Assembly: GCA_015056865.1 (NCBI GenBank)
Contig: SVFM01000001.1
Coordinates: 145,266 to 209,265 of the forward strand
Length of the DNA stretch: 64,000 nucleotides
From: Lachnospiraceae bacterium
GTDB lineage: Bacteria > Bacillota > Clostridia > Lachnospirales > Lachnospiraceae
Reading direction: 5' to 3'
Position numbers and translations under genes: made by a program. The notes beneath the pieces are model-generated. The model had not been told where the DNA came from and searched no databases. It was given only the letters and a program-made list of their open reading frames with translations. This document shows positions 43,733 through 51,809 of the stretch, piece after piece (position 1 is the first letter of the stretch; each line of letters starts with the position of its first letter).

Positions 43733-44287
43733 ATGGATGTGAACAATTTTCAGACCAATACGCAAAGTACCGAGCAGTCCGATATGAATATACAGCAACA
43801 GAGTGGGCAGCAGACAGCGCCCCAGTACACCTATCAGCAGCCAGGGATGCAGCAGCCTGCACCTCAGTACACCTATCAACAGCCGGTGATGCAGCAGCCT
43901 GCACCTCAGTACACTTATCAGCAACCAGCATACGGGAATCCCGGCCAGTATGGCGGAGCACCTGTATATCAGCAGGCTCCTTCCCAGTCTTCCCAACAAT
44001 CTTCCGGCAACGGATTGGCTGTGGGCGGCATGGTGTGCGGAATTATCAGTATTGTGTTTGCATGCTGTTGTGGTGTAGGGTCCATTTTAGGTATTGTGGG
44101 TCTTGTGTTGAGCCTGGTATCCAGAAAGGGTTCTTCTAAGCTTTCGGGCATGGCGTTGGCAGGTGTGATCTGCAGTGCGGTTGGGCTTTTATTTAGCCTT
44201 GTCTACGTGATCTACTGTATTATAAACGGCATGTATGGCATGGAAATGATGCAATTGTTTGATGAAAGTTATTATTACTATTATTAA
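43733..44287 (+). CDS. DUF4190-domain membrane protein with Gln/Pro/Tyr repeats
   Basis: A 184-residue protein. Residues 1-90 are disordered and rich in Gln, Pro, Tyr and Ser, including three tandem 14-residue units of the form APQYTYQQP-x-MQQP. Residues 95-165 are the DUF4190 domain: two membrane helices separated by a short basic loop (SLVSRKGSSKLSGMA), starting with NGLAVGGMVCGIISIVFACCCGV. The protein ends with five Tyr residues. Function unknown; similar Firmicute proteins are thought to sit in the membrane with the repeat tail in the cytoplasm. Single gene with consensus promoter and terminator. Confidence 0.83.
   Translation: MDVNNFQTNTQSTEQSDMNIQQQSGQQTAPQYTYQQPGMQQPAPQYTYQQPVMQQPAPQYTYQQPAYGNPGQYGGAPVYQQAPSQSSQQSSGNGLAVGGMVCGIISIVFACCCGVGSILGIVGLVLSLVSRKGSSKLSGMALAGVICSAVGLLFSLVYVIYCIINGMYGMEMMQLFDESYYYYY
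43817..43942 (+). repeat. Three tandem 42-bp coding repeats
   Basis: Units begin at 43817, 43859 and 43901 and encode APQYTYQQPGMQQP, APQYTYQQPVMQQP and APQYTYQQPAYGNP. The second and third units are nearly identical in DNA, pointing to recent expansion. Confidence 0.85.
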
Positions 44288-44311
44288 GCGTGTGATTCGG
44301 AATGGAACAGG

Positions 44312-44341
44312 AGGGTGCCCCTTATAGGGGCGCCTTTTTTT
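44312..44341 (+). terminator. Terminator of the DUF4190 gene
   Basis: Ten-pair GC-rich stem AGGGTGCCCC/GGGGCGCCTT with a short TTATA loop and T7. Beyond it, 44342-44506 holds a small GTGCG/CGCAC hairpin and one 39-codon ORF (44380-44499) without ribosome site or recognisable homology; I see nothing else there. Confidence 0.85.
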
Positions 44342-44506
44342 GTGCGCCTTGCGACGCACGTCACTAATGGGTGAATCAAATGGAAACCAAACATGGAACT
44401 AAGTGCAAACAACTTCATATGGAAGACTGCCTGAGAGAGATACATCCTGGAAAGTGGCTATCTATTTCCTGGCAGCCCTATGTTTTGCAAACTTCTTGAC
44501 AACATC

Positions 44507-44535
44507 TTGACAATATTGTGCAAATATGTTATTAT
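44507..44535 (+). promoter_or_regulatory. Promoter of the MaoC gene
   Basis: TTGACA (44507-44512), 17-nt spacer, TATTAT (44530-44535). A second TTGACA 11 nt upstream (44496-44501) makes a direct repeat CTTGACAACATCTTGACA. The leader of about 85 nt carries no recognised element. Confidence 0.75.
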
Positions 44536-44628
44536 GCGTTTAGTTTTTTATGCAAGAAAGGTGTTTTACTTGTTAAAAACTGATGCTTGGAAAATCTATC
44601 AGGGAGTGGTGTAAAGGAGGAAAAAACT

Positions 44629-45051
44629 ATGATGGATTATGAGAGTTCAATTAAGCATTGGGAGGACATCAACGTTGGTGACGTAGAGTATTTCTCGAAA
44701 ACTATGACACAAACGGATTTGACTCTTTGGGTCGGATTGACTGGTGATATGAACCCTGTACATATCGACGCTGAGTATGGAAAGACAACTCGCTTTGGAG
44801 ATGTGATTTTACCGGGGTTGATGGTAGCAGGATTGATTTCTACCGTAATGACGAAGGCGACGTTCGGTAATGTTTATTCAGGACAAACTCTGAAGTTCCT
44901 CAAGCCTGTGTATGTGGGCGACACGATTACTGCAGTGGCAACCGTGGTGGAAAAGCTGGACGAAAAGCGCCGTGTCCGAGTCAAAACGGAGTGCTTTAAT
45001 CAGCGTGATGAATTGGTAATCGTCGGAGAGGGCCAAGAGTATATCATGTGA
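44629..45051 (+). CDS. MaoC-family hot-dog enoyl-CoA hydratase, (R)-specific type
   Basis: About 140 residues, the length of single-domain PhaJ-like hydratases. The catalytic Asp-His pair is in LTGDMNPVHIDAEYGKTTRFG; the next family block, usually HGM, reads ILPGLMVAGLIS, so the His-Gly is replaced by Pro-Gly. GGQTLKFLKPVYVGDTITA-like sequence completes the hot-dog fold. It interconverts crotonyl-CoA and (R)-3-hydroxybutyryl-CoA or a related pair. ATG 44629 has AAAGGAGG 8 nt upstream; the frame is open further upstream but without ribosome site. Own promoter and terminator, yet placed at the head of a butyryl-CoA cluster. Confidence 0.85.
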   Translation: MMDYESSIKHWEDINVGDVEYFSKTMTQTDLTLWVGLTGDMNPVHIDAEYGKTTRFGDVILPGLMVAGLISTVMTKATFGNVYSGQTLKFLKPVYVGDTITAVATVVEKLDEKRRVRVKTECFNQRDELVIVGEGQEYIM

Positions 45052-45059
45052 CTTTTTGA

Positions 45060-45113
45060 AACAGCTCATGCATTTTGGCTCATTGTTCAAAAAGCGTGGG
45101 CTGTTACTTTTTT
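45060..45113 (+). terminator. Terminator of the MaoC gene
   Basis: Twelve-pair stem AACAGCTCATGC/GCGTGGGCTGTT (two G-T pairs) with a 22-nt loop, followed by ACTTTTTT. An inverted GACCGAT/ATCGGTC pair farther on (around 45153 and 45194) precedes the CoA-transferase gene. Confidence 0.7.
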
Positions 45114-45216
45114 AAAAATACTGTGAGAACTTTTTAAATTTCATGGGAAAGGTGACCGATTGCTAACGATAATAGCATAGATGTACAGATAATGGATCGG
45201 TCAACAGGTAAAAAAT

Positions 45217-46779
45217 ATGGCAATTAAGATTATTACATCTGCAGAAGCTGCGGCAATGATACAATCAAATACCACTGGTTGTTCGCAAGGTATGGGAGGA
45301 AACGACTTAGCCGAGGAACTGCTGTTGGAACTGGAAAAGCGTTTTCTGACAACAGGTGAGCCAAAGCATCTCAGCTGGATGCATTCTTCCGGGCAAGGAG
45401 ACAAGGCCACTCGCGGATTGAACCACCTTGCACACGAGGGGTTACTTGATTGGATCGTAGGTGGTCACTTCAATCCTGTTCCCCTCATTCAGGAAATGAT
45501 TTCCAACAATAAGATTCAGGCGTACAATCTACCGCAGGGTGTAATTTCCCATATGTTCCGCGATATTGCGGCGAAACGGCCTACCATTACCCGCATTGGA
45601 CTGGAGACGTTTGTTGACCCCAGAATCGAGGGTGGCAAACTGAACGAGGCAACGACGGAGGAATTTGCTGAGGTTGTTACGGTTGGGGGTAAGGAATACC
45701 TGCATTATAAGCATTTGCGTACACCTGATTTTGCTTTTTTGCGCGGAACGTATGCCGATGAGGCAGGCAATATTTCTATGGAAGAAGAGGCCTGCTATCT
45801 TGAGTCGTTGCAAGCGGCACAAGCCACAAAGAATTGCGGCGGCAAGGTATTTGTGCAAGTAAAGCAAGTGGTGCCCTACGGCAGTATTGACATTCGTAAA
45901 GTACATATTCCGGGTACATTGGTGGATTATGTGGTTCCGGTAAGCGACATGGCTAACCATATGATGACGTTTGATGAGCAGTTTAATCCTGCCTATTGCG
46001 GAAACTGTCGGGCAGTGACAAATATTGCGGCACGGGATAAGACGTTAGATGCCAAGAAAATTGTCAGTCGTCGTGCGGCACTTGAACTGATCCCCGATGC
46101 CGTAATTAATTTGGGTATTGGTGTGCCGGAGGGCGTGGGAGTTGTAGCGGATGAAGAAGGGCTTCGCCGGCGGCTCACACTTTCTATCGAATCCGGTCCT
46201 GTCGGTGGGGTTCCTGTAGGGGGCATCGGATTCGGTGCATCACTGAATCCTGACTGTATTTTGGATCAATCCACACAGTTTGACAGCTATGACGGTGGCG
46301 GACTTGATCTTGCCTATCTGGGACTTGCGGAAGCTGATCAATTTGGCAATGTGAATGTGTCTAAGTTTGGTCCTAGAATTGCCGGTGCCGGTGGCTTTAT
46401 CAATATCACGCAGGCGACACAGCGTGTGGTTTTTTGCGGAACGATGACGGCCGGTGGATTAAAAACCGTCGTGGAGAACGGAAAACTTAAGATCGTGCAG
46501 GAGGGAAAAGTAAAGAAGTTGGTAAACAGTGTCCAGCAAATCACTTTCTCCGGCAACTTTGCCAATAAATCCGGCCAAAACGTGCTCTATATCACGGAGC
46601 GTGCCGTATTCCGCCTTACAGAAAAGGGAATGATGCTCGTTGAGATAGCACCTGGTGTCGATCTGCAAAAAGATGTGCTGGATCAGATGGAGTTTGTCCC
46701 GATTATTGCCGATGATCTTAAGGAAATGGATGCCCGTATTTTTCACCATGAGTTAATGGGCCTGACGTGGGAAAACTGA
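45217..46779 (+). CDS. Family I acyl-CoA:carboxylate CoA-transferase (propionate CoA-transferase-like)
   Basis: A 520-residue fused alpha-beta CoA-transferase, the length of Pct/YdiF rather than the shorter Cat2/AbfT. The catalytic glutamate is Glu325 in LSIESGPVGGVPVGG; the oxyanion segment is GGNDLAEELL at residues 27-36 with GHFNPVPLIQ near 83. It moves CoA between acyl-CoA and a free acid; in this cluster, activation of 4-hydroxybutyrate, 3-hydroxybutyrate or acetate exchange with butyryl-CoA are the likely uses. Only a weak ribosome site (AGGT) precedes the ATG. Followed by the dehydratase gene after 73 nt. Confidence 0.9.
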   Translation: MAIKIITSAEAAAMIQSNTTGCSQGMGGNDLAEELLLELEKRFLTTGEPKHLSWMHSSGQGDKATRGLNHLAHEGLLDWIVGGHFNPVPLIQEMISNNKIQAYNLPQGVISHMFRDIAAKRPTITRIGLETFVDPRIEGGKLNEATTEEFAEVVTVGGKEYLHYKHLRTPDFAFLRGTYADEAGNISMEEEACYLESLQAAQATKNCGGKVFVQVKQVVPYGSIDIRKVHIPGTLVDYVVPVSDMANHMMTFDEQFNPAYCGNCRAVTNIAARDKTLDAKKIVSRRAALELIPDAVINLGIGVPEGVGVVADEEGLRRRLTLSIESGPVGGVPVGGIGFGASLNPDCILDQSTQFDSYDGGGLDLAYLGLAEADQFGNVNVSKFGPRIAGAGGFINITQATQRVVFCGTMTAGGLKTVVENGKLKIVQEGKVKKLVNSVQQITFSGNFANKSGQNVLYITERAVFRLTEKGMMLVEIAPGVDLQKDVLDQMEFVPIIADDLKEMDARIFHHELMGLTWEN

Positions 46780-46852
46780 TCTGCGTAAATACAGATAGTA
46801 CCGTATATAGCTTATATAATAAATGTGATGTAGAAAAGGAGGAAATTTTACC

Positions 46853-48325
46853 ATGATGACAGCAAAAGAATATATCGATTCTTTGCGTAAGCTGAATACC
46901 CGCGTGTACATGTTCGGTGAGAAGATTGACAACTGGGTGGACCATCCCATGATCCGTCCCAGTATAAACTGCGTAGCCATGACCTATGCACTGGCACAGG
47001 ATCCCCGGTATGCAGATCTTATGACCGTGACCTCCAGCCTGACGGGCAAGAAGATTAACCGTTTCACCCACCTGCACCAGTCCGCAGACGACTTGGTAAA
47101 GAAGGTGAAGATGCAGCGTCTTTTGGGCCAGAAGACGGCCAGCTGCTTCCAGCGCTGCGTGGGTATGGATGCGTTCAATGCCGTGTTTTCCACCACCTAT
47201 GAGATCGATGAGAAGTACGGCACCACGTATCATGAGAACTTCAAGAAGTTTTTGACCATGGTGCAGGATCAGGATCTGACGGTAGACGGCGCTATGACCG
47301 ACCCCAAGGGTGATCGCTCCAAGGCACCTCACCAGCAGGCAGATCCGGATATGTTTGTCCATGTGGTGGAGCGCCGTGATAACGGTATTGTGGTGTGCGG
47401 CGCCAAATGCCACCAGACTGGCTCTATCAACAGCCATTGGCACCTGTTTATGCCCACCATTTCCATGGGCGAAAACGATAAAGACTGGGCTGTTTCCTTT
47501 GCTTGCCCCAGCGATGCAGAGGGCCTTTACATGATCTACGGACGCCAAAGCTGCGATACCCGTAAGATGGAAGAAGGCTGTGGTATCGACGTGGGCAACA
47601 CCAAGTTTGGCGGCCAGGAGGCTCTGGTGGTGCTGGACCACGTGTTTATCCCTAATGAGTACATCTTCCTGGACGGCGAGTATGAGTTCGCCGGCATGAT
47701 GGTGGAGCGCTTTGCCGGCTACCATCGCCAGAGCTATGGCGGCTGTAAGGTGGGCGTGGGGGACGTAGTCATCGGCGCAACGGCATTGGCAGCAGAGTAT
47801 AACGGCGTAGAGAAGGCCAGCGCAGTAAAGGATAAGCTCATCGAGATGACTCATCTAAACGAGACGCTGTACTCTTGTGGCATCGCCTGCTCCTGCGAAG
47901 GCTGCCCCACCAAGGCAGGCAACTATCAGATCGATCTGCTGCTGGCCAACGTGTGCAAGCAGAACGTGACCCGTTTCCCCTATGAGATTGTGCGTCTTGC
48001 AGAGGATGTCGCTGGCGGCTTGATGGTCACCATGCCCAGCCAGAAGGATTTCGAATCCGACCTGCCTGTGGGCCGCGAAGGCGAGACCATTGGTGAGATT
48101 TGTAAGAAGTACTTTGCCACCAAGGAAGACGTATCCACCGAGGATCGTCAGCGTATTCTGCGCTTCTTGGAGAATATGTGCCTGGGTGCAGCGGCTGTCG
48201 GCTACCGCACCGAATCCATGCATGGTGCAGGTTCTCCTCAGGCCCAGCGTATCATGATCGCGCGTCAGGGCGATATTCAAGGCAAGAAGAAGCTGGCTAA
48301 GAACATTGCCGGCATTCAAGACTAA
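46853..48325 (+). CDS. abfD: 4-hydroxybutyryl-CoA dehydratase / vinylacetyl-CoA isomerase
   Basis: A 490-residue member of the 4-hydroxyphenylacetate 3-hydroxylase-like flavoprotein family. All four [4Fe-4S] ligands of the Clostridium aminobutyricum enzyme (Cys99, Cys103, His292, Cys299) have counterparts exactly one position earlier: Cys98 and Cys102 in TASCFQRCVG, and His291 and Cys298 in GYHRQSYGGCKVG. This separates it from the FADH2 monooxygenases of the family. It dehydrates 4-hydroxybutyryl-CoA to crotonyl-CoA by a ketyl-radical route, oxygen-sensitive. AAAGGAGG precedes the ATG; a TATAAT at 46815 hints at a promoter without a good -35. Downstream come Bcd and EtfBA, which use its product. 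Confidence 0.93.
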   Translation: MMTAKEYIDSLRKLNTRVYMFGEKIDNWVDHPMIRPSINCVAMTYALAQDPRYADLMTVTSSLTGKKINRFTHLHQSADDLVKKVKMQRLLGQKTASCFQRCVGMDAFNAVFSTTYEIDEKYGTTYHENFKKFLTMVQDQDLTVDGAMTDPKGDRSKAPHQQADPDMFVHVVERRDNGIVVCGAKCHQTGSINSHWHLFMPTISMGENDKDWAVSFACPSDAEGLYMIYGRQSCDTRKMEEGCGIDVGNTKFGGQEALVVLDHVFIPNEYIFLDGEYEFAGMMVERFAGYHRQSYGGCKVGVGDVVIGATALAAEYNGVEKASAVKDKLIEMTHLNETLYSCGIACSCEGCPTKAGNYQIDLLLANVCKQNVTRFPYEIVRLAEDVAGGLMVTMPSQKDFESDLPVGREGETIGEICKKYFATKEDVSTEDRQRILRFLENMCLGAAAVGYRTESMHGAGSPQAQRIMIARQGDIQGKKKLAKNIAGIQD

Positions 48326-48350
48326 AAGTAAAAAAGAAAAGGAGAATACT

Positions 48351-49490
48351 ATGGATTTTAATTTGAGTCGAGAGCATCTTCTGGTGCGTAAGATGATGGC
48401 GGAGTTTACCGAGAATGAGGTCAAGCCCATCGCCGCAGAGACAGACCGTACCTGTCAGTATCCTCGCGAGAATATTGAGAAGCTATTCAATCTGGGTGTC
48501 ATGGGCATGTGCGTGCCTCGTGAATATGGCGGTGCCGGTGCCGATCCGTTGGCCAGTGCCATCGCTATTGAAGAACTGAGCAAGCAGTGCGCTTCTACCG
48601 GTGACATCGTGGCTACCCACAACGGTCTGTGCTGCGATCCCATCCTGACCCATGGTACCGAGGAGCAGAAGGCAAAGTACCTGCCCATGCTGACCACTGG
48701 ACATAAGGTGGGCGCTTTTGCCCTGACCGAGCCCAATGCCGGCAGCGATGCGTCCAAGGGTCAAACCGAGGCACGCTTGGAAGGCGATCACTATGTCATG
48801 AACGGCTCCAAGGTCTTCATTACCAACGGCTATGTGGCTGATGTCTTTGTGGTGTTTGCCATGACCGATAAGACCAAGGGCACCAAGGGTATCTCTGCAT
48901 TTATCGTCGAGAGTAGCTTCCCTGGCTTCTCCGTTGGTAAGCACGAGGATAAGATGGGCCTGCACGGCTCTCCTACGGCTGAGATCGTGTTTCAGGACTG
49001 CATCGTTCCCAAGGAAAATCTGTTGGGCAGAGAGGGCAAAGGTTTTTCTATCGCTATGCAGACGCTAGACGGCGGCCGTATCGGCATAGCCGCACAGGCG
49101 CTGGGTATTGCTGAGGGCGCATTGGCTGAGGCAATCAACTATACGAAGGGCCGTGCCCAGTTCGGTAAGCCGATTTCCAAATTTCAGAACACGCAGTTTG
49201 TGCTGGCCGATATGGAGATGGGCTGCGAGGCCGGCCGTCTGTTGACCTATCAGGCTGCCATGATGAAGCAGCAGGGACAGCGCTACACGAAGGCTGCTGC
49301 TATGGCAAAGCTGTTCTGCTCTGAGCACGCCATGCAGACCACCACGAAGGCACTGCAGATGTTTGGCGGCTATGGTTACACAAAGGATTATCCCATGGAG
49401 CGCATGATGCGCGATGCTAAGATCACCGAGATCTATGAGGGCACTTCCGAGGTCCAGCGCATCGTCATCTCTGCTAATATGGGTTTGTAA
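48351..49490 (+). CDS. bcd: Butyryl-CoA dehydrogenase (short-chain acyl-CoA dehydrogenase)
   Basis: A 379-residue flavoprotein of standard length. It reduces crotonyl-CoA to butyryl-CoA with electrons from EtfAB. The catalytic base is Glu363 in IYEGTSEVQRIVI; FAD-binding blocks AFALTEPNAGSDAS and GSKVFITNGYVAD and the FQMFGGYGYTKDYPMER-like end are present. ATG 48351 has AAAGGAG before it. It begins 25 nt after abfD and ends 15 nt before etfB, so these genes form one transcript. Confidence 0.94.
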   Translation: MDFNLSREHLLVRKMMAEFTENEVKPIAAETDRTCQYPRENIEKLFNLGVMGMCVPREYGGAGADPLASAIAIEELSKQCASTGDIVATHNGLCCDPILTHGTEEQKAKYLPMLTTGHKVGAFALTEPNAGSDASKGQTEARLEGDHYVMNGSKVFITNGYVADVFVVFAMTDKTKGTKGISAFIVESSFPGFSVGKHEDKMGLHGSPTAEIVFQDCIVPKENLLGREGKGFSIAMQTLDGGRIGIAAQALGIAEGALAEAINYTKGRAQFGKPISKFQNTQFVLADMEMGCEAGRLLTYQAAMMKQQGQRYTKAAAMAKLFCSEHAMQTTTKALQMFGGYGYTKDYPMERMMRDAKITEIYEGTSEVQRIVISANMGL

Positions 49491-49505
49491 GGAGGTAAAG
49501 GCAAA

Positions 49506-50306
49506 ATGAAAATTATGGTAACAGTGAAGCAGGTTCCCGATACCTCCGGTAAGGTGGCAGTGAACCCCGACGGTACTTTGAATCGCGCCAGCATGCAGAC
49601 CATCATCAACCCCGATGATATGAATGCTGTTGAGGCCGCTCTGGCTATGAAAGACGAGCTTGGCTGCAAGGTCGTTGCGTTCACCATGGGTCCCCCTCCT
49701 GCAGAGGGTATGTTGCGTGAACTGATGGCTATGGGCGTAGACGAGGGTGTGCTGGTCACCGCCCGTGAGTTCGGTGGTTCCGATACCTATGCCACCTCTC
49801 AGATACTGGCAGCCGCTATCGATACCTACGGCGTGGAAGCCGATGATATCATCCTGGCCGGTCGTCAGGCCATCGACGGTGACACCGCACAGGTGGGTCC
49901 CCAGATTGCTGAAAAGCTGCATCTGCCTCAGGTTTCCTATGCCGGCGAGATCAAGAAGGACGGCAACACCCTGACTATCAAGCGTATGTTGGAAGACGGT
50001 TATATGACCATTAAGGTGAGCGCCCCCTGCGTTATCACCTGCGTCAAGGAATTGAATACGCCTCGCTATATGAATATCCGTGGCATTTTGGATGCTTATC
50101 AGAAGCCCATGACCGTGATGACCTATGAGACTTTGAAGGATCACGCTCTCATCGACAAGAACATGATTGGTCTTGAAGGATCTCCAACCAACATTCTGAC
50201 CTCCTTTACGCCTCCCCAGAAGGGCGTGGGCGTAATGCTGGACGGCGATGGCAAGGAGACCACCGACAAGCTGGCTGGCATTCTGGCCGGTAAGCACATC
50301 ATCTAA
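49506..50306 (+). CDS. etfB: Electron transfer flavoprotein, beta subunit
   Basis: A 266-residue EtfB. VTVKQVPDTSGKVAVNPDG at the start, NPDDMNAVEAALAMKDE near residue 38, and the nucleotide-binding block DIILAGRQAIDGDTAQVGPQIAE near 115 are typical of the Clostridial Bcd-linked Etf that binds a bifurcating FAD in this subunit. With EtfA and Bcd it couples crotonyl-CoA reduction by NADH to ferredoxin reduction. GGAGG before the ATG. Confidence 0.95.
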   Translation: MKIMVTVKQVPDTSGKVAVNPDGTLNRASMQTIINPDDMNAVEAALAMKDELGCKVVAFTMGPPPAEGMLRELMAMGVDEGVLVTAREFGGSDTYATSQILAAAIDTYGVEADDIILAGRQAIDGDTAQVGPQIAEKLHLPQVSYAGEIKKDGNTLTIKRMLEDGYMTIKVSAPCVITCVKELNTPRYMNIRGILDAYQKPMTVMTYETLKDHALIDKNMIGLEGSPTNILTSFTPPQKGVGVMLDGDGKETTDKLAGILAGKHII

Positions 50307-50324
50307 GAGGAAGGAGAAAGAAAA

Positions 50325-51458
50325 ATGGCTTTTAATAGTGCTGATACCGCTGCTTTCAAAAACGTATGGGTATTTTGCGAGCAGCGTCAGGGCGTGATGA
50401 TGCCCACAACTTTCGAACTGATCTCCGAGGGCCGCAAGCTGGCCGATGAGCTGGGGGTGGAACTGTGCGGTATCCTGTTGGGTGACAATGTGGACGGTAT
50501 CGCTAAGGAACTGGGCGGCTACGGCGCCGATAAGGTGTACGTTTATAACAGCCCCCTGCTGAAGGAGTTTACTACTGATGCCTATACCAAGGTGATCGTG
50601 GAAGCCGTGGAAGAGCTGAAACCGGAGGTGCTGGTGTTTGGTGCCTCCAACATCGGCCGCGACCTGGCTCCCCGTTGTGCAGCTCGTCTGCACACGGGTC
50701 TGTGCGCAGACTGCACTCACCTGGACATCGACATGCCCAACTACAAAGACTTCCTGAAGGAAGTCTCCACGTTGCCCGAAGAGCGTATCGAGAAGCTGGG
50801 CACCGTGCTGATCAACCGTGAGCCCCACAGTGTGGAGCGTGATCTGAAGATGACCCGTCCTGCCTTTGGCGGTCACCTGATGGCTTCCATCATTTGTCCC
50901 CGTTTCCGTCCTGCCATGGCTACTGTTCGGCCCGGCGTGATGAAGAAGCGCGAGTACGACGTAACCAAGGCTGAGGCTGTTGAGATTCTGCATCCCGCAT
51001 TTGAACTGTCCGCTGCTGACATCAAGACCGAGGTGGTGGAGGTGGTGAAGGTTGCCAAGAAGATGGTAGACCTGATCGGTGCTGACTTCATCGTGTCTGT
51101 TGGCCGTGGTATTAGTAAGGACGTGGAGAAGGGCATTGCTCTGGCTGAGGAGCTAGCAGAGGTTCTAGGCGGTGTCGTGGGTTCTTCCCGTGCCTGCGTG
51201 GACGCTGGCTGGATCACTGCTGACCATCAAGTGGGCCAGACCGGTAAGACGGTGCATCCCAAGGTGTACATCGCTTTGGGCATCTCCGGTGCGATCCAGC
51301 ACAAGGCTGGTATGCAGGACAGCGAGTGCATCATCGCTGTGAACAAGAACGAGACCGCACCCATTTTTGAGGGGGCAGACTACGGTATCGTTGGCGATCT
51401 GTTCAAGGTCGTTCCCGAACTAATCGAGTCCATAAAGGCTGTCAAGGCTGCCAAGTAA
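50325..51458 (+). CDS. etfA: Electron transfer flavoprotein, alpha subunit
   Basis: A 377-residue EtfA without the extra N-terminal ferredoxin domain seen in some Clostridial EtfA proteins. The C-terminal FAD-binding domain is clear: FIVSVGRGISKD, GSSRACVDAGWITADHQVGQTGKTV, IALGISGAIQHKAGMQ, and NKNETAPIFEGADYGIVGD. N-terminal domain holds FGASNIGRDLAPRCAARL. AAGGAGAAAG precedes the ATG; last gene of the cluster. Confidence 0.95.
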   Translation: MAFNSADTAAFKNVWVFCEQRQGVMMPTTFELISEGRKLADELGVELCGILLGDNVDGIAKELGGYGADKVYVYNSPLLKEFTTDAYTKVIVEAVEELKPEVLVFGASNIGRDLAPRCAARLHTGLCADCTHLDIDMPNYKDFLKEVSTLPEERIEKLGTVLINREPHSVERDLKMTRPAFGGHLMASIICPRFRPAMATVRPGVMKKREYDVTKAEAVEILHPAFELSAADIKTEVVEVVKVAKKMVDLIGADFIVSVGRGISKDVEKGIALAEELAEVLGGVVGSSRACVDAGWITADHQVGQTGKTVHPKVYIALGISGAIQHKAGMQDSECIIAVNKNETAPIFEGADYGIVGDLFKVVPELIESIKAVKAAK

Positions 51459-51580
51459 GCGACTGATTGCTGAAATAATATTAGGTAGTAGCAAATAAGA
51501 AGACGTCAAGAAAGTCAGTGAAATCAATGTTTTCAAGGCACAAAAACGGTGCGAAGTCAAGATAATCAAATACTGAAAGG

Positions 51581-51623
51581 CAACAAAGGGCGCTGATACA
51601 CAAAAAATCAGCGCCCTTTGTTG
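51581..51623. terminator. 17-bp perfect hairpin after etfA
   Basis: Arms CAACAAAGGGCGCTGAT and ATCAGCGCCCTTTGTTG, loop of 9 nt rich in A. It lacks a T tract on the plus strand, so it may rely on Rho or act mainly as an mRNA 3' stabiliser. The rest of the 351-nt gap (51459-51809) is otherwise unstructured; the frame of the following gene is open from 51618, but I see no good start before 51810. Confidence 0.7.
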
Positions 51624-51809
51624 GGTGATGCGGCTAGCGGCGCATGTTCAAGAGTCCATAGGTTTTATATGGAAAATGGGTCAGCCTTGCAAAGTAAAAT
51701 TCCTGTTCTGAAAAGGTACATTCTTGTCATGAGAAACAAAAATTGTTATAATTTAAACAGGTGTGGGCGTGTGCAGCGCTGGCAGAACAGGAAAAACAAG
51801 GAGTACAAG

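Noticed and set aside
44380..44499. 39-codon ORF in the gap before the MaoC promoter
   Set aside because: No ribosome site, unusual composition, ends inside the promoter region; no recognisable family. Not reported as a gene.
51618..51809. 64-codon upstream extension of the 3-methyladenine glycosylase frame
   Set aside because: It begins in the 51581-51623 hairpin and lacks family sequence; GTG 51810 has AAGGAG at proper spacing.
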